6,183 nucleotides of DNA, taken from positions 1-6,183 of the forward strand of contig JAGLLQ010000535.1 in NCBI GenBank assembly GCA_023140455.1, given 5' to 3'. The notes beneath the pieces were generated by a model. That model did no database searches, was not told where the DNA came from, and saw nothing but the letters and a program-made list of their open reading frames with translations. Made by a program: the position numbers and the translations under genes. Of this stretch, positions 1 to 5,969 are shown in pieces; position 1 is the stretch's first letter, and each line of letters begins with the position of its first letter. Origin of the DNA: Desulfobacteraceae bacterium. Lineage in GTDB: Bacteria; Desulfobacterota; Desulfobacteria; Desulfobacterales; Desulfobacteraceae.

Positions 1-78
1 ACCATAAAAAGCCATGTGAATTCAGGTACTTTATTGCAATTTTCTGTACCAATTGTTATAAAAGAACCCAATGGATAA
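1..78 (+). CDS. C-terminal end of a probable sensor histidine kinase (partial, cut by left edge)
   Basis: Frame 1 is open from the window edge to the TAA at 76-78 and encodes 25 residues. The segment S-G-T-L-L-Q-F-S-V-P-I resembles the last strand of a histidine kinase ATPase (HATPase_c) domain, where a G-T-x-x-x-F-x-(L/V)-P-I pattern normally closes the protein. The stop codon lies 8 bases inside the response regulator gene that starts at 71, an arrangement typical of co-translated kinase/regulator pairs. NarL-type regulators usually partner HisKA_3-type kinases, so this would be the cognate kinase. Its sensor domain, phosphorylated histidine and most of the ATPase domain lie outside the window. 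The call rests on a short tail plus context; another protein with a similar end cannot be excluded. Confidence 0.6.
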   Translation, partial: TIKSHVNSGTLLQFSVPIVIKEPNG

Positions 79-727
79 TTACCGCATAATACTGGCCGAC
101 GACCATGCCATGATGCGTCACGGTATTCGGCAGATTCTTGAAAAACATAATGATATGAAAGTAATAGGAGAAGCTGCTGACGGATTGGAATTGTTGCAGC
201 TTTTGACAAAAAAAATACCAGACATGGTTATTCTGGATATTGCCATGCCTAATTTAAGAGGTATTGAAGCTGCCATTGAAATCAATATGCTCTACCCTGA
301 AATTAAAATTCTAATCCTGTCCATGCACAAAAGTCTCCAATATATTCACCATGCGCTATCTGCAGGGGTGGATGGCTATCTCCTGAAAGAAGATGCCCCA
401 AAAGAACTTGTGTCAGCAATTAAAACCATCCAAGATAAAAATATCTATATCTCCCCCCTCATGCAAAAAGAACTCACCAACGATATTGCCCTTTCCTATA
501 AAACAGGCCATAGTTCAATCCCTTTTGAACCCCTGACTGTAAGGGAACGCGAAGTGCTAAAATTGATTGCAGAAGAAAAATCCAATCAGGATATCGCCCG
601 GTTATTGAACATCAGTGTTTCAACTGTCAAGCACCACAGGGCTGCCATAAAGAAAAAACTGGACATCAGAAAAACCGCCGGTCTTGTCAAGTACGCCATT
701 CGAAAAGGATATACCACCTTTGAATAA
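71..727 (+). CDS. NarL/FixJ-type two-component response regulator (REC + LuxR HTH)
   Basis: A complete 218-residue protein, the usual length for this family. The N-terminal receiver domain (about residues 4-120) carries the acidic pair D10-D11, the likely phospho-acceptor D56 in the strand V-I-L-D-I, the switch residue S84, and K106 preceded by the Y103-L-L segment. A linker follows, then a LuxR/GerE helix-turn-helix from about 154 to 214, with L-T-x-R-E-x-E-V-L at 155-163 and recognition helix S-x-S-T-V-K-H-H-R at 182-190. Phosphorylation should promote dimerisation and DNA binding, making this a cytoplasmic transcription regulator. The start at 71 has only a weak ribosome site (AAAGAA) and overlaps the upstream stop, so translation is probably coupled to the kinase gene. 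The target is unknown; the transporter operon 177 bases downstream is an obvious but unproven candidate. Confidence 0.95.
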   Translation: MDNYRIILADDHAMMRHGIRQILEKHNDMKVIGEAADGLELLQLLTKKIPDMVILDIAMPNLRGIEAAIEINMLYPEIKILILSMHKSLQYIHHALSAGVDGYLLKEDAPKELVSAIKTIQDKNIYISPLMQKELTNDIALSYKTGHSSIPFEPLTVREREVLKLIAEEKSNQDIARLLNISVSTVKHHRAAIKKKLDIRKTAGLVKYAIRKGYTTFE

Positions 728-741
728 TATCACTATATAGG

Positions 742-773
742 CACTTGTGACCATGCGGGTTTTGGTCTTTGTG
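742..773 (+). terminator. weak hairpin after the response regulator, possible terminator
   Basis: GACCA (749-753) and TGGTC (763-767) can pair across a 9-base loop. CAC (742-744) and GTG (771-773) could extend the stem across an internal loop. Only short T runs are present (TTT at 761-763 inside the hairpin, TTT at 768-770), with no proper U tract after the stem. It is the only hairpin I found in the gap that could end the two-component transcript, and it may not be functional. Confidence 0.2.
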
Positions 774-788
774 GCTATACGATTTTTG

Positions 789-819
789 TTTCATAGGTCC
801 ATTTACAAGCCAATATAAT
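789..819 (+). promoter_or_regulatory. candidate sigma-70-type promoter for the transporter operon
   Basis: A perfect TATAAT lies at 814-819 in the gap between the regulator and the transporter operon. The best -35 at acceptable distance is poor (TTTCAT at 789-794, 19-base spacer), so the promoter could need an activator, which would fit control by the neighbouring response regulator. Transcription would start near 826, giving a leader of roughly 80 bases. The region is AT-rich, so a chance TATAAT is quite possible. I found no sigma-54 GG-N10-GC pair in this gap at the positions I checked. Confidence 0.3.
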
Positions 820-890
820 ATAAGGTATCTAAAATTATTAGATCCGGAATAAAAACAGGTTTTGTACTGGATTCATCTTTTGATTATTAA

Positions 891-898
891 AAGGAGGT
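891..898 (+). promoter_or_regulatory. strong Shine-Dalgarno of the TAXI binding-protein gene
   Basis: AAGGAGGT is an essentially perfect match to the anti-Shine-Dalgarno sequence and sits 6 bases before the ATG at 905. It fixes the start and suggests high translation, as expected for a periplasmic binding protein made in excess over its permease. Confidence 0.9.
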
Positions 899-904
899 CA
901 TATT

Positions 905-1879
905 ATGAAAAAAATTAGTTTATTAATTTGTACACTTTTCTTGACAGTTTTATTGTTTTCCGGTCAAGCTCTTTCAGCTGACAGGATCTTTTTTGGTATT
1001 GCAACCGGAGGAACCGGAGGGACCTATTATCCTCTGGGCGGTATGCTTGCACAGATGATATCTAATAAAGTTGTTATTGACGGAAAAAAATTATCTGCAA
1101 CTGCTGAAACCGGCAATGCCTCTGTTGCTAACTCAACTCTTCTAAGCCGCCAGGGTATTGAATCAGCGTTCGCTGCTGCTGATATCCTTGATGCAGCTTA
1201 TAAAGGAACAAAACAGTTTGAAGGTAAAAACTTAAAAAATCTCCGTGCACTGGGTGCTCTCTATCCAGAGACTGTTCAGCTTGTTGTTCGCGCCAAGTCC
1301 GGTATCACTACATTTACTGATCTTAAAGGAAAATCCATCTCTTCAGGTTCTCCAGGTTCCGGCCAGTGGCAGCTTTTAGGCGACCTTCTCGTTGCCCATG
1401 GCATGGATCGTAAAACAGATATTAAAGAAGATTATTCATCATTTTCTCAGTCAGTTGAAAAAATCAAAGACGGCAACCTGGATGCTTCTCTTATCACAGC
1501 CGGATCACCAACTGCTTCTGTTCTTGAACTTGCCAACCACCATGCAATCAAAATTATACCTCTGACTGGTTCTGCCATTAAAAAACTGCAGAAAGTTCAG
1601 CCATACTATGCCGATGCGATTCTTCCGGCAAATACTTATAAAGGACAGACCGAAGACGTAAAAACAATCGCAGTAAGAGCTATATGGGCAACCCATGACA
1701 AACTTGATAACGAAACTGCCTACAGTGTAGTCAAAGCTTTGTACGAAAATACAGACACGCTGGCAAAGGTTCATGTTAAAGGCAAGGAAATTTCTCTTGA
1801 AAAAGCCCTTGAATCTGTTTCAATTCCCCTCCACCCGGGTGCTGAAAAATACTATCGTGAAAAAGGCTTGATCAAATAA
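905..1879 (+). CDS. TAXI-family TRAP transporter solute-binding protein, periplasmic
   Basis: A complete 324-residue protein of normal family length. Residues 1-25 form a Sec signal peptide: K2-K3, a hydrophobic core at about 4-18, and a probable cleavage site A-L-S-A before D26. Directly after it comes the TAXI signature G-T-G-G-T-Y-Y-P-L-G-G at about 36-46, followed by the conserved A-E-T-G-N-A-S-V-A-N region near 70. The fold is a two-lobe class of binding protein that captures a ligand in the periplasm and delivers it to a TRAP permease. The few studied TAXI proteins bind glutamate/glutamine-like or dicarboxylate ligands, but the ligand cannot be read here. The gene follows an excellent ribosome site and is separated by one base from the DUF1850 gene, with the fused permease behind it, so it heads the operon. 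It is intact, with no missing motif. Confidence 0.96.
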   Translation: MKKISLLICTLFLTVLLFSGQALSADRIFFGIATGGTGGTYYPLGGMLAQMISNKVVIDGKKLSATAETGNASVANSTLLSRQGIESAFAAADILDAAYKGTKQFEGKNLKNLRALGALYPETVQLVVRAKSGITTFTDLKGKSISSGSPGSGQWQLLGDLLVAHGMDRKTDIKEDYSSFSQSVEKIKDGNLDASLITAGSPTASVLELANHHAIKIIPLTGSAIKKLQKVQPYYADAILPANTYKGQTEDVKTIAVRAIWATHDKLDNETAYSVVKALYENTDTLAKVHVKGKEISLEKALESVSIPLHPGAEKYYREKGLIK

Positions 1880-1880
1880 G

Positions 1881-2363
1881 ATGAAATTGATTATTGCAGG
1901 CGTGCTGGCATTACTGCTGCTCGCCTGCTGTTCACCGATAAGCAGTGCCGGACTTGACACAGAAGGCTTTTTGGTGATCGCTGAGTTTCCGGAACAGCGG
2001 AAACTGGCACAGTACAGGCTGGGAGGCAACAAAACATTTACACTCTCTTTTATTCACTCGGTTTCAAAAACCAGGGTCACGGATGTTTATGAAATTCAAA
2101 CCGGCCAGATTGTACAGATAAAAGAGTTATTTAAAGACCATGGAGCAGGACTCCCTTCAAACCCTGACGAACCCGGCGGCCTTTATTGGGAAAAAGACAA
2201 GGATCAGTTTATTCTTCACATGAAAAGACCGATACCAAAACTTGTGGTTCGAACCGATAAAAATTATCAAAACCGTCTTACTCTGGGCTCTGTTACCGTT
2301 GATTTGAATCAATGGGAAGATCAGGCACTTTTCATTTATATTGATTCCGGGATTTCAAATTAA
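1881..2363 (+). CDS. DUF1850 family exported protein, TAXI-TRAP companion
   Basis: A 160-residue protein starting one base after the binding-protein stop. No good ribosome site is visible (an AAAAGG at 1861-1866 is too distant), so translation is probably coupled. The N-terminus is a signal sequence: K2, hydrophobic run at about 3-15, then A15-C16-C17. Cleavage may be at S-S-A before G24. Alternatively, L-L-A-C at 13-16 is an imperfect lipobox that would make it a lipoprotein. The mature part has the pattern typical of DUF1850: F-T-L-S-F-I-H-S-V near 52-60, followed by T-x-V-T-D-V-Y, then H-G-A-G-L-P at about 87-92. Genes of this family commonly sit next to TAXI-type TRAP genes. Its biochemical role is not established; an accessory role in transporter assembly or binding-protein docking is inference. 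Confidence 0.85.
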   Translation: MKLIIAGVLALLLLACCSPISSAGLDTEGFLVIAEFPEQRKLAQYRLGGNKTFTLSFIHSVSKTRVTDVYEIQTGQIVQIKELFKDHGAGLPSNPDEPGGLYWEKDKDQFILHMKRPIPKLVVRTDKNYQNRLTLGSVTVDLNQWEDQALFIYIDSGISN

Positions 2364-2395
2364 ATGAAATGCCGATGATTTGAATCAGGAAATTC

Positions 2396-2401
2396 AAAGG
2401 A
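2396..2401 (+). promoter_or_regulatory. ribosome binding site of the permease gene
   Basis: AAAGGA lies 6 bases before the ATG at 2408 and supports that start. The 44-base gap after the DUF1850 gene contains no convincing terminator, so the permease is probably on the same transcript. Confidence 0.65.
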
Positions 2402-2407
2402 AACACA

Positions 2408-4669
2408 ATGGCTATTAATGAAACAAACAAAGAGATAAACCCCCATGAAGATCAGGTGTCCGGGGAAGAGATGATTGATGCTTCCGAACTGGAGGCAATT
2501 GTTAAAAAATATGATGCAGAATCAAATTTCAGGAATTTAAGCGGGATTACGGCTAAAATCACCGGAATGCTTTGTATTATTCTAAGTCTTTTCCACATCT
2601 ATACTGCCGGATTCGGTCTTCTCAATGAAGTCATGCACCGGACGGTTCATCTTTCTCTGGTGTTGGGACTGGTCTTTCTTGTATTCCCCAGAAAAAAGCC
2701 GAAAAAGCTGATTGGAGACTGGGGATTTAGCCTTTGTTTTGCAGCATTTTACCTTTTCCTTGCCTGGCAGTTGATCAGTCGGTTTTCAACAGAAGTCACC
2801 CTGCTTAAACAAGCAGGTTTAATGCTTTTAATTTTCTTTTTTGCTCTTACTGCTCTGCCCATAAGGCAGTTCAAAGGAGAAGGAGATAAACTTTCTTTTG
2901 CTGACTGGCCTCTGGCCATTGCAGGTGGCGGTATCTCCCTGTATCTGATTATTTACTTTAAAGAAATTTTCATCATCAACATTGGTTTCCCAGTGTTCAA
3001 TGACTATATTATGGGACTTTTAGCCATTATCATGGTTACTGAAGCATGCAGACGGGTCATGGGCAACACCCTGCCTACGATCGGGGCTGTGGCACTTTTA
3101 TATGCTGTTATCGGCCCATACCTGCCAGGGGTACTGGCCCACCGGGGATATGATATTGTACGGATTGTGGAACACCTCTATCTTGGTACCGAAGGTATAT
3201 ACGGAGTTGCTGTCGGTGTTGTTGCAACCTATGTATTTCATTTTGTTTTATTCGGGGTTATGGCCCAGGCATCAGGTTTAGGGCAATTGTTCATTGATCT
3301 TGCCATGATCCTTGCTGGAAAGTATGCTGGCGGTCCTGCAAAAGTGTCTGTAGTTTCATCGGGGTTTTTCGGAATGATCTCAGGATCACCCATTGCCAAT
3401 ACCGCCACAACAGGTTCCTTTACCATTCCAATGATGAAAAAAAACGGATTTTCACCAAGGTTTGCATCGGCTGTTGAGGCATCAGCCTCATGCGGAGGCC
3501 AGGTCACACCACCCATCATGGGTGCTTCTGCCTTTGTTATGACGGAAATGCTGGGGGTTCCTTACAATGAAATCATCCTCATTGCCATTATTCCAGCTCT
3601 GTTTCATTATCTGGCTATTTTCAGCATGGTGCATCTTGAGGCCAAACGCCAGGGCTTAAAGGGCCTGGCAAAGGAACAGATCCCCCAGCTCATGTATGTC
3701 CTGAAACGGTCATGGCACCTGATGATTCCCTTAACAGTAATGGTCACCCTGCTCCTGATGCAGTTTACCCCATATTTGGCAGCGTTCTGGGGCATTATCC
3801 TCACAGTGATATGCTCGTACATTCCACCCATTACACATAAATTAGGAATCGGAGACCTTGATGATTCCAACACCCTGACCCCCAAAAGGATTGCAAAAGG
3901 CCTTGACGACGGTGCCAAATACGCCCTGGCCATTGGTGCGGCATGTGCCTGCGTAGGATTTATACTGGGTGTATTAACCCTGACCGGCATGGGCTTTAAA
4001 TTCTCAGGTGCTGTACTGGAAATTGCATCTTCTGCAGGCGGTTTTCTGGCAGATATTGTACCTTATGGTATTATTACCGCACAAAGTTCTACACTCTTTT
4101 TCGGCCTGATCATGGTGGCCATAGCCTGTATTATAATGGGCGCAGGTATCCCTACCACACCCTGTTACATTATTCTGGCATCCATTGCCGGACCGGCCCT
4201 GAGCGATCTGGGTGTGCCCCTCATTGCCACCCACTTTTTTGTATTCTATTACGGGGTCCTAGCGGATGTTACACCGCCGGTGGCTCTGGCAGCCTATGCT
4301 GGTGCAGGAATAGGTGGAGCAGATCCCATGCGTACCGGTACAACGGCATTCAGGCTTTCCATGGGGAAAGCCCTTGTTCCTTTTATGTTTGTGTATGCTC
4401 CGAGCATGCTCTTTATCAATTTCAGCTGGATTGAATTTTCCATTGCAATTATAAGTGGGGTTTTAGGCATTTTAGCCTTGTCAGCAGCTTATATCGGTTA
4501 TTTTAAAACAGATATAAAATTTTGGGGCAAAATATTGCTGACCATAGGCGGATTGTTGCTGGTTTCCAGTAAGATACCTGTTATTCTTGTAGGCACTGTT
4601 CTGGTACTGAGTATACTTCTTCCTAAATTTTTTCAGGGGGAAAAAGCTCCGGTAGATGCACTGGCTTAG
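2408..4669 (+). CDS. TRAP transporter fused permease (DctQ-DctM, 4TM/12TM type)
   Basis: A 753-residue integral inner-membrane protein. Residues 1-50 are hydrophilic and acidic, including K-Y-D-A-E-S-N-F-R at 34-42, a lead-in typical of TAXI-associated permeases. About four membrane segments from 51 to 150 form the small DctQ-like part, and the remainder is the large DctM-like part with roughly a dozen more. Family motifs are clear: G-G-Q-V-T-P-P-I-M-G at 363-372, M-G-A-G-I-P-T-T-P at 577-585, and A-D-V-T-P-P-V-A-L-A-A-Y at 619-630. The two V-T-P-P elements belong to the pseudo-symmetric transport core. The protein should move the captured solute inward, driven by an ion gradient (normally sodium in TRAP systems). 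Fusion of both membrane subunits explains why no separate DctQ gene is present. The operon order binding protein, DUF1850, permease is complete. Confidence 0.96.
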   Translation: MAINETNKEINPHEDQVSGEEMIDASELEAIVKKYDAESNFRNLSGITAKITGMLCIILSLFHIYTAGFGLLNEVMHRTVHLSLVLGLVFLVFPRKKPKKLIGDWGFSLCFAAFYLFLAWQLISRFSTEVTLLKQAGLMLLIFFFALTALPIRQFKGEGDKLSFADWPLAIAGGGISLYLIIYFKEIFIINIGFPVFNDYIMGLLAIIMVTEACRRVMGNTLPTIGAVALLYAVIGPYLPGVLAHRGYDIVRIVEHLYLGTEGIYGVAVGVVATYVFHFVLFGVMAQASGLGQLFIDLAMILAGKYAGGPAKVSVVSSGFFGMISGSPIANTATTGSFTIPMMKKNGFSPRFASAVEASASCGGQVTPPIMGASAFVMTEMLGVPYNEIILIAIIPALFHYLAIFSMVHLEAKRQGLKGLAKEQIPQLMYVLKRSWHLMIPLTVMVTLLLMQFTPYLAAFWGIILTVICSYIPPITHKLGIGDLDDSNTLTPKRIAKGLDDGAKYALAIGAACACVGFILGVLTLTGMGFKFSGAVLEIASSAGGFLADIVPYGIITAQSSTLFFGLIMVAIACIIMGAGIPTTPCYIILASIAGPALSDLGVPLIATHFFVFYYGVLADVTPPVALAAYAGAGIGGADPMRTGTTAFRLSMGKALVPFMFVYAPSMLFINFSWIEFSIAIISGVLGILALSAAYIGYFKTDIKFWGKILLTIGGLLLVSSKIPVILVGTVLVLSILLPKFFQGEKAPVDALA

Positions 4670-4728
4670 GAAACAAAGATAGCTGTATATTAGAACTTGT
4701 GATATTATGGTTGACAATTAAATTACTC

Positions 4729-4732
4729 GGAG
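4729..4732 (+). promoter_or_regulatory. ribosome binding site of the dehydratase gene
   Basis: GGAG sits 8 bases before the ATG at 4741 and supports that start. A second AAGG at 4736-4739 is too close to the ATG to serve. The rest of the 71-base gap after the permease shows no terminator hairpin, so read-through from the transporter operon is plausible. Confidence 0.6.
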
Positions 4733-4740
4733 ATTAAGGT

Positions 4741-5736
4741 ATGCGTATACAAAAAGAATGTCCAATCTCGCTTGTCGAAGTCATAAGGGCAAAAAGTACA
4801 GTCTATCAACACCTTTTACAAACCTCTTTAACAAGATATGAAGGCTTATCAAATTTACTTGATGCACAAATATATATAAAACATGAAAACCACAATCCAA
4901 CCGGCTCTTTCAAAGTGCGTGGCGGTGTTAACTTAATGCATCATCTCAAGAAAACTGGCACACAAGGTGTAATAACATTTTCAACTGGTAATCATGGCAT
5001 TTCAGTTGCATTAACAGCTTCATTATTCGGCTTAACATCTGTGATTGCAGTGCCGGAAAACAACAATCCGGCAAAGAACAGAAAAATCAGTGAAGCAGGG
5101 GCTGAGCTAATTGAGGCCGGCACCTCTTTTGAAGAAGCATCTAAAATTGTCGAGAAGATTGCCTCAGAAAAAGACCTTTATTATGTACACCCTGCTAATG
5201 AGCCTCATTTAATTAATGGTGTTGGAACAGAGTTTATAGAAATAATAGAAAAGCTACCAGATGTTGATGCTGTTATTGTACCGATAGGTGCTGGAAGTGA
5301 AGCTGCTGCTGCTGTTACAGTATTAAAATCTATGAATCCAAAAATTGAAATCTATGCTGTGCAAGCAAAAAATTCCTCAGCAGCATATCAGTCATGGAAA
5401 GCAGGTGTCATAAAAACTGCTGGAAACACAACTTTTGCTGGTGGTTTTGCCACAGGTACTGGTTATGAAATACCATTCGAAATTTATAAAGATAACTTAG
5501 AGGATTTTGTCCTCCTATCTGAAGCAGAAATATATGAAGGAATTGCATTGGCAAGTTATTACACTCAAAACTTTGTTGAAGGCGCTGGTGCTTCTACTAT
5601 CATGGCTGCTCTTAAGTTAAAAGATAAGTTAAAAGGGAAAAAGGTTGTATTGCAATTCAGTGGTTCGAATGCATCGCCAGAAGAAATTGAAAAGGCATAT
5701 TCACTTCCTTGTTTCAGACAAGGCAAGACAGGATAA
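4741..5736 (+). CDS. PLP-dependent serine/threonine dehydratase-like enzyme (fold type II)
   Basis: A complete 331-residue cytoplasmic enzyme of the tryptophan-synthase-beta/threonine-dehydratase superfamily. The PLP lysine is K58 in N-P-T-G-S-F-K-V-R-G (52-61), and the cofactor-binding loop S-T-G-N-H-G is at 81-86. The phosphate-cradle loop, usually G-G-G-G-L, reads G-A-G-S-E at 183-187. The C-terminal S-G-G-N of threonine dehydratases reads S-G-S-N at 307-310. There is no C-terminal ACT regulatory domain, so a catabolic rather than isoleucine-biosynthetic role is likely: alpha,beta-elimination of a hydroxy-amino acid to a 2-oxo acid plus ammonia. Substrate is uncertain; L-threonine, L-serine, 3-hydroxyaspartate or an EutB-like role in hydroxyectoine breakdown are all possible. 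It follows the transporter operon by 71 bases and may act on the imported compound. The gene is more AT-rich than the permease gene. Confidence 0.88.
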   Translation: MRIQKECPISLVEVIRAKSTVYQHLLQTSLTRYEGLSNLLDAQIYIKHENHNPTGSFKVRGGVNLMHHLKKTGTQGVITFSTGNHGISVALTASLFGLTSVIAVPENNNPAKNRKISEAGAELIEAGTSFEEASKIVEKIASEKDLYYVHPANEPHLINGVGTEFIEIIEKLPDVDAVIVPIGAGSEAAAAVTVLKSMNPKIEIYAVQAKNSSAAYQSWKAGVIKTAGNTTFAGGFATGTGYEIPFEIYKDNLEDFVLLSEAEIYEGIALASYYTQNFVEGAGASTIMAALKLKDKLKGKKVVLQFSGSNASPEEIEKAYSLPCFRQGKTG

Positions 5737-5748
5737 ACATAATCTAAC

Positions 5749-5763
5749 AAGGTTCAAAACCTT
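5749..5763 (+). terminator. short hairpin with T run after the dehydratase, possible terminator
   Basis: AAGGTT (5749-5754) and AACCTT (5758-5763) are perfect inverted repeats around a 3-base loop. The stem runs into TTTT at 5762-5765. It lies 13 bases after the stop codon, the expected place for an intrinsic terminator. The stem has only two G-C pairs and the T run is short, so termination would be weak. Confidence 0.35.
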
Positions 5764-5786
5764 TTCACATGGTCCAAAAGTGAAAA
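5762..5786. repeat. 7-bp inverted repeat TTTTCAC / GTGAAAA
   Basis: TTTTCAC (5762-5768) and GTGAAAA (5780-5786) are perfect inverted repeats separated by 11 bases. The left arm shares two bases with the right arm of the preceding hairpin, so the two structures cannot fully form together. No T run follows on either strand. It could help RNA 3' end formation or be a protein site; chance is also possible in AT-rich DNA. Confidence 0.35.
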
Positions 5787-5895
5787 CTAACCATATATTC
5801 AAGATTGATAAAGGTTTCAAGCTCTTTTTTCATTCCAATTTACCTATATTATGTTATATTTTTACAATATTGTTGCTGAATTCATTTTACATCAT

Positions 5896-5918
5896 CTTAT
5901 CTGTTTTGTTAAGATAAG
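5896..5918. repeat. 7-bp inverted repeat CTTATCT / AGATAAG, operator-like
   Basis: CTTATCT (5896-5902) and AGATAAG (5912-5918) form a perfect dyad with a 9-base centre. No T run follows on either strand, so a terminator is unlikely. It overlaps the candidate -35 element at 5906-5911 of the downstream gene, a position suited to a repressor or activator site. The binding protein is unknown. Confidence 0.4.
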
Positions 5919-5935
5919 GGTAATAGATATATGAT
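5906..5935 (+). promoter_or_regulatory. candidate sigma-70-type promoter of the downstream gene
   Basis: TTGTTA (5906-5911, four of six matches to TTGACA) is followed after 18 bases by TATGAT (5930-5935, five of six matches to TATAAT). Transcription would begin near 5942, about 28 bases before the ATG at 5970. The inverted repeat at 5896-5918 overlaps the -35 element. The rest of the gap from 5737 is AT-rich and holds, besides the repeats listed, a 10-bp palindrome ACAATATTGT at 5864-5873 of unknown meaning. Confidence 0.35.
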
Positions 5936-5969
5936 TCACTGAAATTTCCAATAGTTTGGAGGTACAACC

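Noticed and set aside
1004..1020. Tandem copy of ACCGGAGG (1004-1011 and 1013-1020)
   Set aside because: It encodes the glycine/threonine-rich TAXI signature at about residues 34-39 and is explained by the protein motif, not by a DNA repeat.
2352..2396. Small inverted repeats ATTTCA/TGAAAT and TGAAT/ATTCA between the DUF1850 and permease genes
   Set aside because: The stems are 5-6 bp and nearly all A-T, with no T run. They are too weak to call a terminator or an internal regulatory hairpin.
3238..4234. Long open frames on the minus strand opposite the permease
   Set aside because: They are antisense to a strongly conserved permease, their translations resemble no protein family, and they have no ribosome sites that I could see. 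Shadows of the real gene.
4711..4716. Perfect TTGACA, a possible -35 of a dehydratase promoter
   Set aside because: A -10 at normal spacing would fall at about 4734-4739 (TTAAGG), which is a poor match and touches the start codon. The nearby TATTAT at 4703-4708 lies upstream of it, so the two cannot pair.
5821..5830. T6 run (5825-5830) as an intrinsic terminator
   Set aside because: Only a 4-bp AAAG/CTTT stem can be drawn before it, with no G-C-rich hairpin.
5645..5917. 90-codon open frame overlapping the dehydratase end and the following gap
   Set aside because: It overlaps the dehydratase in another frame for about 90 bases, has no ribosome site, and its translation of the AT-rich gap shows no domain-like pattern. 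Spurious.
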